This document shows, in pieces, positions 48,301 through 59,637 of a stretch of DNA of 64,000 nt. Below the pieces are notes generated by a model. It did not search any database, had not been told where the DNA came from, and saw only the letters and a program-made list of their open reading frames with translations. The stretch's first letter is position 1; every line of letters begins with the position of its first letter. A program made the position numbers and the translations under genes. The DNA is from Apostichopus japonicus (taxonomy: Eukaryota; Echinodermata; Holothuroidea; Aspidochirotida; Stichopodidae), in contig NC_092571.1 of the NCBI RefSeq assembly GCF_037975245.1, positions 20,941,917 through 21,005,916 of the forward strand, given 5' to 3'.

Positions 48301-49279
48301 CTTAGTAAATATTCTCTTGTGGTACTTAGCATAGGAACTCTATAAAGAACCTGAATAGGGCCGAATGAGAAAGACAAAGTAGACCCTCCTATCTTGTATC
48401 AATATCTATTTATCGAAGGCAAATAAGTCCACTATAGGTGCTGTGGGATAACTGTTTTAATATCTCATTTCAACATGTTCTTGAAAATTCTAGGCAAGGT
48501 CTACTCAAAGTTACTTGAGGACTGAACCTAGTTAACAAATTCCCAAAGTTGTGATTGTGAACATATTAAAATAGACCAATGCTACAGTACTGGGCTTTGT
48601 TCTTAAAATTATTGCTGATCATAATTATATCAAACATCACTGGTTTCACTAATTATATTTATTCAAGTCATTTTGCTATGAATGTGTGGGTTAACATGTG
48701 GAAGAACCAGGCAGTTTATTTTGCATTAAATTGCAGATCTAATATGCCTCCAACTTCCAAGGTTGGACCTTGATTTCAATTCATGTCAGTTTCAGTCACA
48801 CCTATTCTTTCTGGATACTGTAGTACTCTTTACTTTTTATTATAATTACAAACTTTCCAATACTTTGTACCAAACAAGGCAAAAGATATTTAATACTTTA
48901 TTTAGGAGTGAGGGCCAGCAAACGACTAGTAGTGGTAATGCGCCTTTCACTGTAAGGGCATTATGTGCCAGATCAGACTACTCAACAGTACACACCACTG
49001 TTTAGCCTAAGCCTAATAGTATTGCCACACTGTTACTGTTAGTGTAGTACTGATATATGCTACTACTATGGCATCATGATAGTCTACCGCAGTGTTGTAC
49101 TACTTGTGCTACCACTAAGCTTAGTACGCTGTCATGATTGGGTTTGCCGATTTACTTGGCCTACACTGTACAATGATTATGTGCATAAAATTTGTTAAAA
49201 CGGCCAAAAAAAATCAAAATGCAAGAGAATGAGCGATCAAATACATAAATATAATTAATTCTTTCCAATTATAAAGTTA

Positions 49280-49740
49280 ATACCTTCTTACGTACAACTG
49301 AAGACCCGAATTTGGTGGCAAAATGTGGCCGCCGCACAACTGGCAGGTCTCAACTTTGTTGTTTTGACAGGGTCAAGTTGTGTAAGGTTAAAGGTTAAAC
49401 GATTACGCAATAGCAAGCCGAACGCACATGTGTTTTCGTACGAAAAATACTAAGTCCGTGGCAGGTCCTTGATCGATTCGTTGTCAGAATGCACATGTAA
49501 AGTTAGGCACACGATCATCTTCCAGTTTGTGGTTCAAATCATCACCAATCTTAGATGTTGTATCGCCGTTAGACGCAAAGCAAACTTCCAGAGAATAATT
49601 CTGCTCTGAATTCTCCATTTGATAGGTAATACATACTAACATAGCATCGTTGATAAGCGAAACTATCCAACGTCCTCCGTCACGATGAAGTATGAATAGT
49701 GCTGGTAACAGTAGCACAAATCAATCAAGGCATAGGGCTG
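49280..49740. promoter_or_regulatory. CpG-richer patch, possible promoter or 5' exon
   Basis: This stretch has more CG dinucleotides and longer open frames on both strands than its neighbours. On the minus strand GTCTTCAGTTGTAC precedes a donor-like gtaagaagg at about 49290. A minus-strand frame (49484-49717, reading HRDGGRWIVSLINDAML) also stays open. It could be a first exon or promoter of the minus-strand zinc-finger gene, or a small unrecognised exon. I cannot decide. Confidence 0.25.
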
Positions 49741-50062
49741 AGGCTAAAGTTAGGCTAGGCCTACTACTATTACTATAGTAATACTTTACTAGGCCTTAGT
49801 ACTTGGACACAGGCTCTTCCAACGTTGGTCACATAGTAATATAAAACGAAAGGTTGGGCACTTTCTTGGCCTAAGCTACTAAAACTGTGTGGCACATTTT
49901 GAGCAGGAATTTCAGTGTAAATTTACCTTTCTTTAGCCTTGGTCTCTCTCTCTCAAGAAACATGGTGGGCTCAAAGTCATAGTCATAATTGATGCACTTA
50001 AGTAAAGAATTTGAAAAATCCAAATCACTTAACTATATGCGTTTTTGATATATATGTAGTTC

Positions 50063-50538
50063 CAGGGTTGGATATTTGTGGTACGCTGGTACACCAGCGA
50101 ACTAAAAGTAATTCACAGCGTACCAAATTCAATTCCATGTTTGTTTTTTCGTAGTGGCGTACCAAAATTGATTTGAATTAACATATTTATTAGTTCGCAA
50201 TTAATGCTCAACTGTCTCTTTGACGATACTTGACAGTGAACATGTGTAAAGTGCATCAACTGAAAACTCCCAGTGAACTAGAAATTTTTTGATGAGAAGG
50301 CATGATAAGTGTAACTTTGCGTTATGTTGAACCTTTATTATGCAGTAGCCCTAGTAATTTTGTATTTCTATGGTCTTCGAGCATGGACAATATCCAACAA
50401 TGTCCTCCAACAATCATGAATTTCAGCAATGCTTACCAAAAACTTGGTCAAGCTTACTAAAACTGGAAAACGGGTACACACTGGAAAGTGATTTGATCCA
50501 AATTGCTTACCAAACTTTTTTGCAAATTTCCAACCCTG
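50063..50538. mobile_element. hAT MITE, 476 bp, with 8-bp target duplication
   Basis: Exact 8-bp direct repeats TGTAGTTC (50055-50062 and 50539-50546) flank the element. Its ends CAGGGTTGGATATTTG and, on the other strand, CAGGGTTGGAAATTTG match at 15 of 16 positions. The CAGGG terminus with an 8-bp duplication is typical of hAT. There is no coding sequence. Confidence 0.85.
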
Positions 50539-50857
50539 TGTAGTTCCTCAGAAATGTAATGATCTCAAAATATTTATTGTTCTGTGCCTACACAACGTAC
50601 GATTGAACAGAATTTGACCACAATATGTCTGCCGTGTCATGTTCTTTCATACCACAAAATTGACAAATTCCATGATAAGCTAACTGTAACTTTTGTGTAA
50701 ATATACATCCATTGACTCTGGATGCTGTTTGCTATGCTCTGAGCTTCTTAGCTCAGACAGGTCAGGTCCCAGGGAATAGTGGTATCCTGTTGAGGTAATT
50801 TAGGTTATTTTTAGGGATTTAGATTTCCAAATGCTAAAACTATGTGCAAACCTGGGG

Positions 50858-50870
50858 GGGGGGGGGGAGG
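50858..50870. repeat. Poly-G tract
   Basis: A G homopolymer of about 13 bp followed by AGGGGGAGGG. It could form a G-quadruplex. Confidence 0.85.
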
Positions 50871-51529
50871 GGGAGGGTTTCAAAAGCTTAAACAAAAATA
50901 CTACTTGATCAGCACATTCCTGAAATGGATTAAAACTCATGAAATATGTAACCCTGCTCGCTGTAAAAAGCTTAGGTTGCCTGCTGTATCGTTGCTAGTA
51001 ATATTTGAAGGTGCGTCAATTATGAAGCCTTAACTGTAACCTTCAAAGGCTTTGAGTCATCAGTTGAGTCCATTACTGAACTGAACAGTTTTTTTTCAGT
51101 ATGTGTAATGTCTGGTTTGTTTCCTTCTGATTCTGCAACTAAAAACCTAATGCAAAGGAATGATTGGATGTTGTACAGAATGAAATTTTATTTTGTCAGT
51201 TTATTTTGCCTTACACTGTTCATATTATGGGCATTGGATGTATATGTTCAATTCCTATTCAAGTAACCTTCTGTACTTCCTTGCCAACCTTCTCAAACTG
51301 TATCCGTAAAATTCAAACTAAACAGCTTGTGATCAAGGACAAATAGACAATCTGTAAGATATTCCATCTCGATGAATGATAGTTGGCGTGTCATTTGTTG
51401 AATACATTTGATTTCAAAATTTGGTCGCCCAGACACTTCTCCAAAAATGTAAACTCAGAAATGTTCAAGACTGATTTTTGGTTTCGATGATAATCGTAAC
51501 CTTTGCATTCATGATGACATATGTTTGTG

Positions 51530-52300
51530 TATGCTTGTAAACATGATATCTCAAGAAGGGAAGGTCGGACCAATTTGGTATTTGCTTTGTAGAAGTACAG
51601 TACCACATTAAGCACAAGAAGCATATTGTTTTTGGTGGAGGTCAAAGGTCGTTTGGGGTCACCTGGGGTGCAATTGTGAAAACCTTGTAAACACGATATG
51701 TCAAGAAGGGAGCATGGCAGACCTCATATTTAGTGTGTAGAAGTACCACATTGAGTACAAGGAGGTTATTGTTTTTGGTGGAGGTCGAAGGTCATTTGGG
51801 GTCACCTGTGGTAAAATGTGAAAAACCTTTTAAACTCTATATCTCAAAAAGGGAAGCATGGGCAGACCTCATATTAGGGTGTGTAGAAGTACCACATTGA
51901 GTACAAGAAGCCTATTGTTTTAATGGAGGTCAAAGGTCATTTGGTGACAGGTCAAATTGTGAATGCCTTGTAAACATGATATTGCAAGAAGGGAACCTTC
52001 GACAGATCTCATATTTGGTTTATAGATGTACCATATCAAATTTAAGGAGCCTATTACTGCTTTTTTTGGAGGTCAAAGGTCATTTGAAATCAACAAACGA
52101 CAACCATTTACTTCACTCCTCTCTTACCTGCCTCTCTACACTAACGCACATTCCTAAACATAATATCACAACTTGAGAAGCTTGGACAGATCGCATATTT
52201 GGTATGTAATTGTACAGTACCACATTGAGTACAAGAAGCCTAATGTTGTGGGCGGAAGTCAATGGTCCTTTGATTTCACCAGGGGTCACATTAAGCAAAA
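51530..52300. repeat. Divergent tandem repeat of 140-190 bp with AGGTCA direct repeats
   Basis: About five copies share CTTGTAAACA.GATAT.TCAAGAAGGGA, then GTAGAAGTACCACATTGAG, TACAAG.AGCCTATTG and GGAGGTCAAAGGTCATTTGG. AGGTCAAAGGTCA, a perfect DR1 pair, occurs near 51927 and 52070; near-perfect versions lie near 51639 and 51784. The array ends about 550 bp before the start codon at 52848. Confidence 0.75.
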
Positions 52301-52847
52301 CCATGTTTTACACATACATTACTATACATTATGTCAGATTCATGAAAAAACTGCTCATGTTACTATATTGAAACCACAATGCCTTTTTGCATACTCATTT
52401 ATTATTTTTTTTTATTATTTCCAAGTTAAACTTGATAGTGCAGTCTAATGGGCTTAAACTGCTATGGGATTTAAACATTCAATAGTATCGACAATATTAC
52501 TGACAGTAACACAAATAGCTGAGCACTTTACAATCATATACGGTATCTTGGGAATGGAAGTGTGTATATTGATAAATTGGCTATAGTTATGCAGAAAAGT
52601 CAGAATAAGTTAATATCTCTAATTCTGGCACTGGGGGAAGTCTCTTTGAAGAGTTTGGGTCTTCCTATCATCAGTTTTGCAGGTCATTTCCAAGTTTGAC
52701 AAATATTACTTTATATGAAACATAATTACACTAATTGTATCATTCCTGGTTTCAGTGTCATGGCCATCAAATTTACATTTTACTATCCCGTTTCTCATCG
52801 TTGTAGTTGGTAAGAGGGTGACCTGAAAGAGACGGAGAGACAAAAAT

Positions 52848-53661
52848 ATGAAGAAGGGAAGTAAAAATTCACCTCAGAGGCTGACCATGAGCGAGCCAAG
52901 AAAGGGGAAGAAAGCTGGTAATAAAGGGGTTTCTGCAAAGAAGGCACAGAGCAAGACAGCTCAAAAGATGAAACCAACAGAAGCGAAAAGTGGTGCTGCA
53001 GATCTGGAGGAGAAACCGATCTCGATGAAACTCTTCCAGGAGGAAACAGCCGTGGTGACCAGATCATCCAAGAAGAAGGCACAAAAGAAACCTCAAAGCT
53101 CAACTCCAAAAGCAGCAGAAAAAATGCCACAAGCAGACCTAGACAGTTCCAGTCAAGGTGACACGACTGTCAACAGTTCGGAACAACGAGTCAACAAGGA
53201 ATCGAACGTCAGTGCAAAGAAGAAGCGCACAAAGAGAGGGAGGACACCGTCACAGAAGAAGACGGCGACGTCTACTCCAGAATCAGACCACCCAAATGGA
53301 AAGTCACTGGACAGCTCCTTGGACAGCACACTCCCGATTGAGGCAGATGTCAGGAAGACAAAGAAGGGGAAACGCAAAGCAGAGGAGGAGGGGGATGGCG
53401 TCGTATCATTTCCTACTACTCCGGCTCTCCAAATTCCTTCGAAAAAGAGGAAAGGTGAATTAAATACGCCATCCGTCACGGTGAAGACGCCCATGCCGGT
53501 CGGAGATGACGAATGGCTTAGCAGCAGCGAGGCAACGGATGGATCTGCGGGTGAAGACATCTCCCCGGTCAAGAGCAAGAAATCAGATGAAAAACAAGTG
53601 AAGCAGAGTGGCGGAAAGAAGCTGTCGGCTAAGGAGCGGAGGGAGAAGGCTAAGCTACGTT
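52848..53661 (+). CDS. RRM-like gene, exon 1 (Lys-rich N-terminus)
   Basis: The exon starts MKKGSKNSPQRLTMSEPRK and ends KERREKAKLR with one base of a Cys codon, before donor gtaagt. An acceptor-like CATCGTTGTAG at 52806 may mean a non-coding exon precedes it. It is GC-richer than the introns, and three frames stay open for long distances. Confidence 0.85.
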
Positions 53662-56600
53662 GTAAGTATAGTATAGTATCGCACAGATTACAGCGCGCGT
53701 ACAAGAAGCAGTTGTCTGATTGTCGTTTGCCTCACGATCAGCGCCATGGCGAATTCTCATCATTCTGTTTGTTGATTTAAATAACACACAAACTTTATAG
53801 CACACAGAGAGGCAGTAGCAAAAATTTTACAACTTCCCACCGTCTGTGAATGGCAGCACAGTTTGAGAACCGAGATACCCCTATTATCAACAACACTCTT
53901 ACTTTTAAACGATTAAACATACTAGTACTGTAACTCTGACCCTTACAGTACCAATGTATTTCATTTCCCTGTTATAAAACTGAGATTCACTAGGAATCTG
54001 GAAAGCTGTCCTGTTTGGGAAAAAATAAGGAAAGCTGTGAAGACATGTGCAGTACCTTATCTTCATTTACTCTTTCTTGCCATTAGAGGGCAAAAGAATG
54101 AATGTTTTGTGATGGTGATGGCATGTGTGTGTGTGCCTCTGTGTGTGTGAATATGTCTTTCATGTAACCATAGCTGATCATATTAGAAATTGTATTTCCT
54201 ACATATTTACATAAGTAGATGTCCGTTTGTGATTTCTCAAATGCTATTGTTATTCGTGGAAGTGAAAAGTCAGTTTTGGTCACCAGTAGCCAAAATCTTT
54301 AAATCTTGTAAAGGAGACTTCTCAGTTGGTAGAGCTTTGGTGAATCTAGTAGGTAGTGTGGTAGCCCATCCCCCTTTTCTTTTGGCCATTTGGTAGAGGT
54401 CAAAGGGCCAGGTGAAGTCAGCAAAGTATTCTAGTAGTCAAAGTCTGAAAACCCTGTGTAAAGCAAGCTCAAATATGCACAGTTTTGGTGAATCTGTTAG
54501 TTTTTGCACATCAATGAAGATGATCTAACGTGATGACATTATAACTTATCCTCTACTTTGATCTCACTCCAAGGAAGAAGGGAGGGCTTAAATAGCCAGT
54601 CAAATGGGTCACATTCAATTGATCATAATATTTCCAGTTAGCAGCAAGATATGCAGATGGGGTTTTCAACTACAGTAACAGTGTGGAATATTTTATCTCT
54701 CTAACTTTATTTACATTCTTGTCTACAACCAGAATATCGCTTTAACCAGAAAAATTGTCTCAATGAGATAGGATTTTCTAAAATAATCAGTGGCACAAGA
54801 ATGAATGCTTTATCTTACCTCAGGTGACTATTTATTTTCTTTCTAGCACATTGTTGACCATTAACATTTTTAAGTTGTCCTGCTCTTTTAGCTTAAATTA
54901 GCTTAAAAATAGAATTTCCTTATTTCATTTGCAGGTCCACATATTTTGAAATGCATGAACATTCCACGTGGTACCAAGGCGGCTTACTTGAGCCTCTTTT
55001 TCTCAGAGATGGATTTGAATCCTCAAATCAAGATCAAGAAACTCCGGCAAGGAGGTGCCAGAGCCCGGACAAAAGGCATCAGGTAGGGTAGACGTAGCTG
55101 GCAATATTCGCAGGAACAATATGTGGTCTGTTGCAGTCCTTCTGTCGAACGAAAGTGTTTTCACAGAAATTTGAGAGCCCCTACTGTACGTGCTACTCTG
55201 TTTTTGTACATAGCTCATAGTTTCAGATGAACGCTACCCGATGAAGTATATTTTCTGTCATACTTTGCTTGGTCTCCTAAATTTCCATCAAAATGTCTTT
55301 TGTGTTTCCTACCTTCCCCGTCTGTGTGGTTTTGCTATTGTAACACAAGTTATCAAAGAGGCATTGAATCGCTGAAGAAACTGTGCCCATGTTATCATGA
55401 AAGTCAGAAGTGAATGCATCAGAATATGAATAGTACACTCATGTTAATAGATTATACAACCTGGAGGCCCAAACCCAAACCTTCTGATGAATTACTTTTC
55501 AACCCTATTATTTACTAATCCCAGTAGCACAGTATCAAAGCCAGTTTTGTACCTTTCTGCAGTTTTGTCATGGCTCTTTTAATTTCATTACATCCATGAT
55601 TGGAGTAGACAAACGTAGACAAACTTATCAGACAATTCTAGCAGTTTTTCAATCGTTTCCTTCTAATTCCAATGTCATATCGTGCTGTGCATTTCGAAGG
55701 AACCCCACTGGGGGTGATAAGCTTCACTCACTGCCCAGAATATGAGGGTCTGCTTCAACCATTACATATTTGTTGAAAGTTGTCGTTGACCGGCTCTGAG
55801 ATCTACGCCTGTAAAATTAGTCATACGTCTGCAAAATTATGCTGGTTTTTTCCCTTTTTTTTTTAAAAATTTTTTGTTCATATATTTTTTTAGGGCAATA
55901 TTTGTGAAAAATTTCGAAGCAGGAATTTGTTTGTATCTTATCGGGAAAAAAAAGGCAAAAAAAGAGGGAGAAGAAGAGAAGGAAGCGCACAAAGTGAAAT
56001 TCTAGAATGGAAGGTGTTGAAGAATTTAATTTTGGACCGGATTTCATTGGATGGTTATTATCAGAGTTTGAAGTTATTAAAACCATGAAAATTGGCACAA
56101 CCAGAGGGATAGATGATCAAATCCTGTCAGACCCTGTTGTGACTTGTAGAAAGTTCATAGTATGTCAATATAGTATAAATATTGTACTTATATATATATC
56201 TTAGTCAGGGGGTAGGACCTGGGGGAACTGGAGGCAAATGCCCCCCCCTTTTCCCAAAATAGCAAATGTGCCCTACTGGCAATTAACATGTGCCCCTTTC
56301 ATGAAGAACTGTCTTTTGGATATCTTAAGCCTTTGTTAATTTTTATTTGAATTATTCACATGCATTATAATAGTATTGATAACATACTAACACATATATA
56401 TTTGAGTGATATGGCAGGTGTGTAACGGTTTATAGCACAACAAGCGGTGGTTGTAGAATGAGGAAGTGCCCCTCTGATGTTGTGCCCCTCCTCACTTTTT
56501 GGAAGCTTCCTTCCCCCCTGATCTTAGTGCAATCAGACTCAATCAGATTCCCAGCCATAAATGGAATGCTGGTAAAACTTTCATTTAATAGCAAGCCAGG

Positions 56601-59600
56601 GCAGAACTTAAGACAATATCATCTGGAAGATTTATGTCTTGGGAAGTTCATCGACAACTATAGACAAGCAAGAAAGTTTGTAAAGTTCTAGTTTATTTCA
56701 CAAATGTAAGTCTCTTAAAATCTTACCCATTAGTTAGCTCCATATGTGTAGTGTGGAAGTAACAAGGCATCATGTTATCAAGGGCAGCAAGACATCACAA
56801 AATGTAACATTCTGTAATGTTTTATTAAGCCATCACAATATCAGGGACATAGAGACATGTCAAAATTTGTAAAGCTTTGATGTTTCCAAGCTCTCTCCTA
56901 CTGTATATATTTGATTGTTTTGGCTTGATGTATATTCTTTTTTTCGTCAGATACGCAGTTTTAACTTGTAAAACTGAAGAAGAGAGAGATCAGTTACTGG
57001 ATCTGGATGAGATTTCTCTGCCATCAGGAACCACCGGGAAGGAATGGAAGCTTCGAATCGTACCACAGATGACCCACCAAGAATCTAAGTGTAAGTCGAT
57101 AACTGCGGGTTGGTGGAAGAAAGGCTAGTTTAGACGTTATGGAAAAACCTCGTAGGAGGGATGAATGGGGTCTATGGTATGGCAAGACCTTGTAGGAGGG
57201 AGGAATGGGGTCTATGGTATGACAAGACCTTGTAGGAGGGATGAAGGGGATCTATGGTATGGCAAGACCTCGTAGGAGGGATGAAGGGGGTCTATGGTAT
57301 GACAAGACCTTGTAGGAGGGATGAAGGGGGTCTATAGTATGGCAATACCTCGTAGGAGGGATGAATAGGGTCTATAGTATGGCAATACCTCGTAGGAGGG
57401 AGGAATGAGGTCTATAGTATGGCGAGACCTCGTAGGAGGGAGGAATGGGGTCTATAGTATAGCAAGACCTTGTAGGAGGAATGAATGGGGTCTATGGTAT
57501 AGCAAGACCTCGTAGGAGGGATGAAGGGGGTCTATGGTATAGCAAGACCTCGTAGGAGGGATGAATGGGGTCTATAGTATGGCAAGACCTCGTAGGAGGG
57601 ATGAATGGGGTCTATAGTATGATAAGAACTTGTGGGGGGGAGGAATGAGGTCTATGGTATGGCAAGACCTCATAGGAGGGATGAATTTGGTATATAGTAT
57701 GACAAGACCTCGTAGGAGGGATGAATTTGGTATATAGTATGACAAGACCTCTTAGGAGAGATGAATGGGGTCTATGGTATGGCAAGACCTCGAAGGAGGG
57801 ATGAATGGGGTCTATGGTATGGCAAGACCTCACAGGAGGGATGAATGAGGTCTATAGTATGGCAAGACCTCGTAGGAAGGATGAATGGGGTCTATGGTGT
57901 GGCAAGACGTAGGAGAGAGGAATGGGGTCTATAGTATGGCAAGACCTGTAGGAGGAATGGATGGGGTCTATAGTATGACAAGACCTCATGGGGTATGTAG
58001 ATTGTAGGGTATTGGATGCATTGGCAGTCACAACAGTACACACGCTCATAAATACTGGTCTCCATAGGTAGAGTGTAAAAACCATCAGAGATCTTAGAAT
58101 ATGCTCTTTGATCAAGTTTTAAAAACATATTTGCTCCTGGAATATCCTTCGCTTTGTCTGCAACGCGTGTTCTTCTTTTAATTGGTAAAAACTTTGGCAT
58201 AAATAAAATGGTTAAATTATGCTTTTGTTAATGCCTAAGCTTTTAGGTGAGTGCATCTTATATCTCTTCTTTTTTCTCTCATCTTTTCACAGCAAACCGA
58301 TCTATGAGGATCTTAAATACACCAGAAGATGTGACCGAGTCAGATTTGAAAGATTTCTTTTCTGAGAAGAAAATAAATGCTGTCAAAGTACTCTTATACA
58401 AGACTGACAGGTAAGTGATCGGCTCATCATTGGGGGGGGGGGGGGCGGAGGGGGAGGGGTGCAACCCAGATATATAATGCCATATATGGCCAGATATAAA
58501 TTTCCTATCTGAGTTATATATTGGCCAGATACAAAATCCATATAAAACCATTTACACATTTGGCTAGATATATAATAAAGTTATTTGTTGCCCATATAAA
58601 GGTAAATAAGGGCCATATAAAAGAGAATCTTTACATATATTATATCAAATTTGATACAGCTTTTATATGGATGCCCTTTAAATCTTTCACATCAATCTTG
58701 ATATAATCCATGTATGGGCCAGATAACAATTCCATATCTTAGATTTTGGGTAAGGGAAACATTGAGCGGTAGGTGGACATGTTTCTTAGAACTGAAGGAG
58801 CAAACCAAATAAATACCACAAAAATTGGCATTTGCTGTTCCTTCAAATTTCAGCATTTGAATGTTTTCAACAAAAGAGCCTTACATTTCAGCTTCAGGGC
58901 ATAACATGACAGGTTGCCTCCCACTGCTCTGCTACCCTTCATTCAATGTGAAAACTCAATTTGTTAGTATTCAAGGGTTTTTGGTAAGGTTTAACCACTC
59001 ATAAGTTACCCTTAAGTAACAAACATGGTTCAAAATATTTGGTTGGGTCAGTTACAAATTTTGGCAACTTGTAGAACTTTGATAACCCAACAGTATCCCT
59101 TAGGATCATAGAGTTGCAGGTAGGGTTGACCCAAGAAAATGGTAACAGTGATAATGAATGGGAGACAGGGGGGGGGGGGTGCATGGGCAACAAAATATCT
59201 CTTCTAGTTGGGATTTGTTCTGAACTGTTGTGTTACTTACGCAAAAGTTATACAGGGCGTAACATCCACATATTGTTGAAGCCGTCTCTTAGACACGTTG
59301 CTAGGAAAACTTCATTTCTTGGTCTATCTCGGAAAAATAAGATGAACTGCTGATGATGCAATATTTACTGACTGAACGTTTAGCAGTGCTCTCCTCATCT
59401 GCTGCCCTTGCTTACACCAATGCAAAGACTAAATACGCCATGAAGTTTACAAATTTCTTCACATTCTGTTTCACCCGCAGGGTTGCCATTGCGTTCTTCC
59501 GAAGTCCGATGGATTTGAAACGGGCCTTGCAGTGCCCGGACAAGACACTGAAGGGGTCCCAGATGGAGTTTATGGTCAACAAAGGGTACATGAACTATGA

Positions 59601-59637
59601 TAAATACGGCAAAATGATATTGGCAACAGATTCCTGA
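52848..59637 (+). CDS. Five-exon gene for a Lys-rich protein with two RRM-like domains
   Basis: Exons are 52848-53661, 54935-55082, 56951-57090, 58293-58410 and 59481-59637. All introns are GT-AG, phases agree, and the product is 458 aa. An in-frame TGA 24 bp upstream supports this ATG, although the second Met (codon 14, ACCATGAGC) has the better context. Residues 1-270 are Lys/Ser-rich and low in complexity, with basic clusters such as KKKRTKRGR and SKKRKGE that look like nuclear localisation signals. Residues about 273-360 and 369-447 each show the beta-alpha-beta pattern of an RRM: ILKCMNIP with KGIRYAVLTC, and SMRILNTP with RVAIAFFRS. A nuclear or nucleolar RNA-binding role is inferred. 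I do not recognise the family. Confidence 0.85.
54935..55082 (+). CDS. RRM-like gene, exon 2 (first RRM, N-terminal part)
   Basis: The acceptor is TTTCATTTGCAG and the donor gtaggg. It reads PHILKCMNIPRGTKAAYLSL, then FFSEMDLNPQIKIKKL and RQGGARARTKGI, joining as RY to exon 3. ILKCMNIP occupies the RNP2 position. Confidence 0.85.
56206..56520. mobile_element. hAT MITE, 315 bp, with 8-bp target duplication, in RRM-like gene intron
   Basis: Exact 8-bp direct repeats ATCTTAGT (56198-56205 and 56521-56528) flank it. The ends CAGGGGGTAGG and, on the other strand, CAGGGGGGAAGG are imperfect inverted repeats with the hAT CAGGG start. It contains runs of CCCCCC and no coding sequence. Confidence 0.8.
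56951..57090 (+). CDS. RRM-like gene, exon 3 (first RRM, C-terminal part)
   Basis: The acceptor is TTTTTCGTCAG and the donor gtaagt. It reads YAVLTCKTEEERDQLLDL, then DEISLPSG and WKLRIVPQMTHQESK. The GIRYAVLTC junction occupies the RNP1 position. Confidence 0.85.
57141..57985. repeat. 40-bp minisatellite, about 21 copies, in RRM-like gene intron
   Basis: The unit is ACCTCGTAGGAGGGATGAAT, then GGGGTCTATGGTATGGCAAG. It starts about 50 bp after the donor at 57091. Copies vary mainly at CTCGTA/CTTGTA, GGATGAA/GGAGGAA and GGTCTATGG/GGTCTATAG. Confidence 0.93.
58293..58410 (+). CDS. RRM-like gene, exon 4 (second RRM, N-terminal part)
   Basis: The acceptor is CATCTTTTCACAG and the donor gtaagt. 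It reads SNRSMRILNTPEDVTESDL, then KDFFSEKKINAVKVLLYKTD. SMRILNTP followed by a TESDLKDFF helix is a classical RRM opening. Confidence 0.87.
58450..58740. repeat. AT-rich repeat of ATATGGCCAGATATA words
   Basis: ATATGGCCAGATATAAA, TATTGGCCAGATACAAA, TTTGGCTAGATATATAA and TATGGGCCAGATAACAA recur at irregular 30-60-bp spacing in both orientations, just after a poly-G tract (58431-58444) in the last intron of the RRM-like gene. Confidence 0.55.
59481..59637 (+). CDS. RRM-like gene, last exon
   Basis: The acceptor is TTTCACCCGCAG. It reads VAIAFFRSPMDLKRALQ, then MEFMVNKGYMNYDKYGKMI and ends ATDS with TGA at 59635-59637. It completes the second RRM with its RNP1 and last strand. Confidence 0.87.

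Larger units (their letters stand above)
34588..52847. other. Upstream region of the zinc-finger gene and of the RRM-like gene
   Basis: About 18 kb without a supported coding exon. It must hold the missing 5' non-coding exon(s) and promoter of the minus-strand zinc-finger gene and the promoter of the plus-strand gene starting at 52848. It contains one 1.1-kb hAT element, satellites at 37.6-38.3, 39.4-40.0, 41.96-42.4 and 51.5-52.3 kb, two LINE remnants (43.2 and 45 kb), a small hAT MITE (50.1 kb) and a CpG-richer patch at 49.3-49.7 kb. Confidence 0.55.

Noticed and set aside
52795-53704. Two minus-strand frames of 111 and 183 aa
   Set aside because: They are antisense shadows of the Lys/Ser-rich first exon of the RRM-like gene, where biased codons remove stops.
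57612-58200. Three minus-strand frames with HTIDPIHPS-type repeats
   Set aside because: They are translations of the 40-bp minisatellite in the intron of the RRM-like gene.
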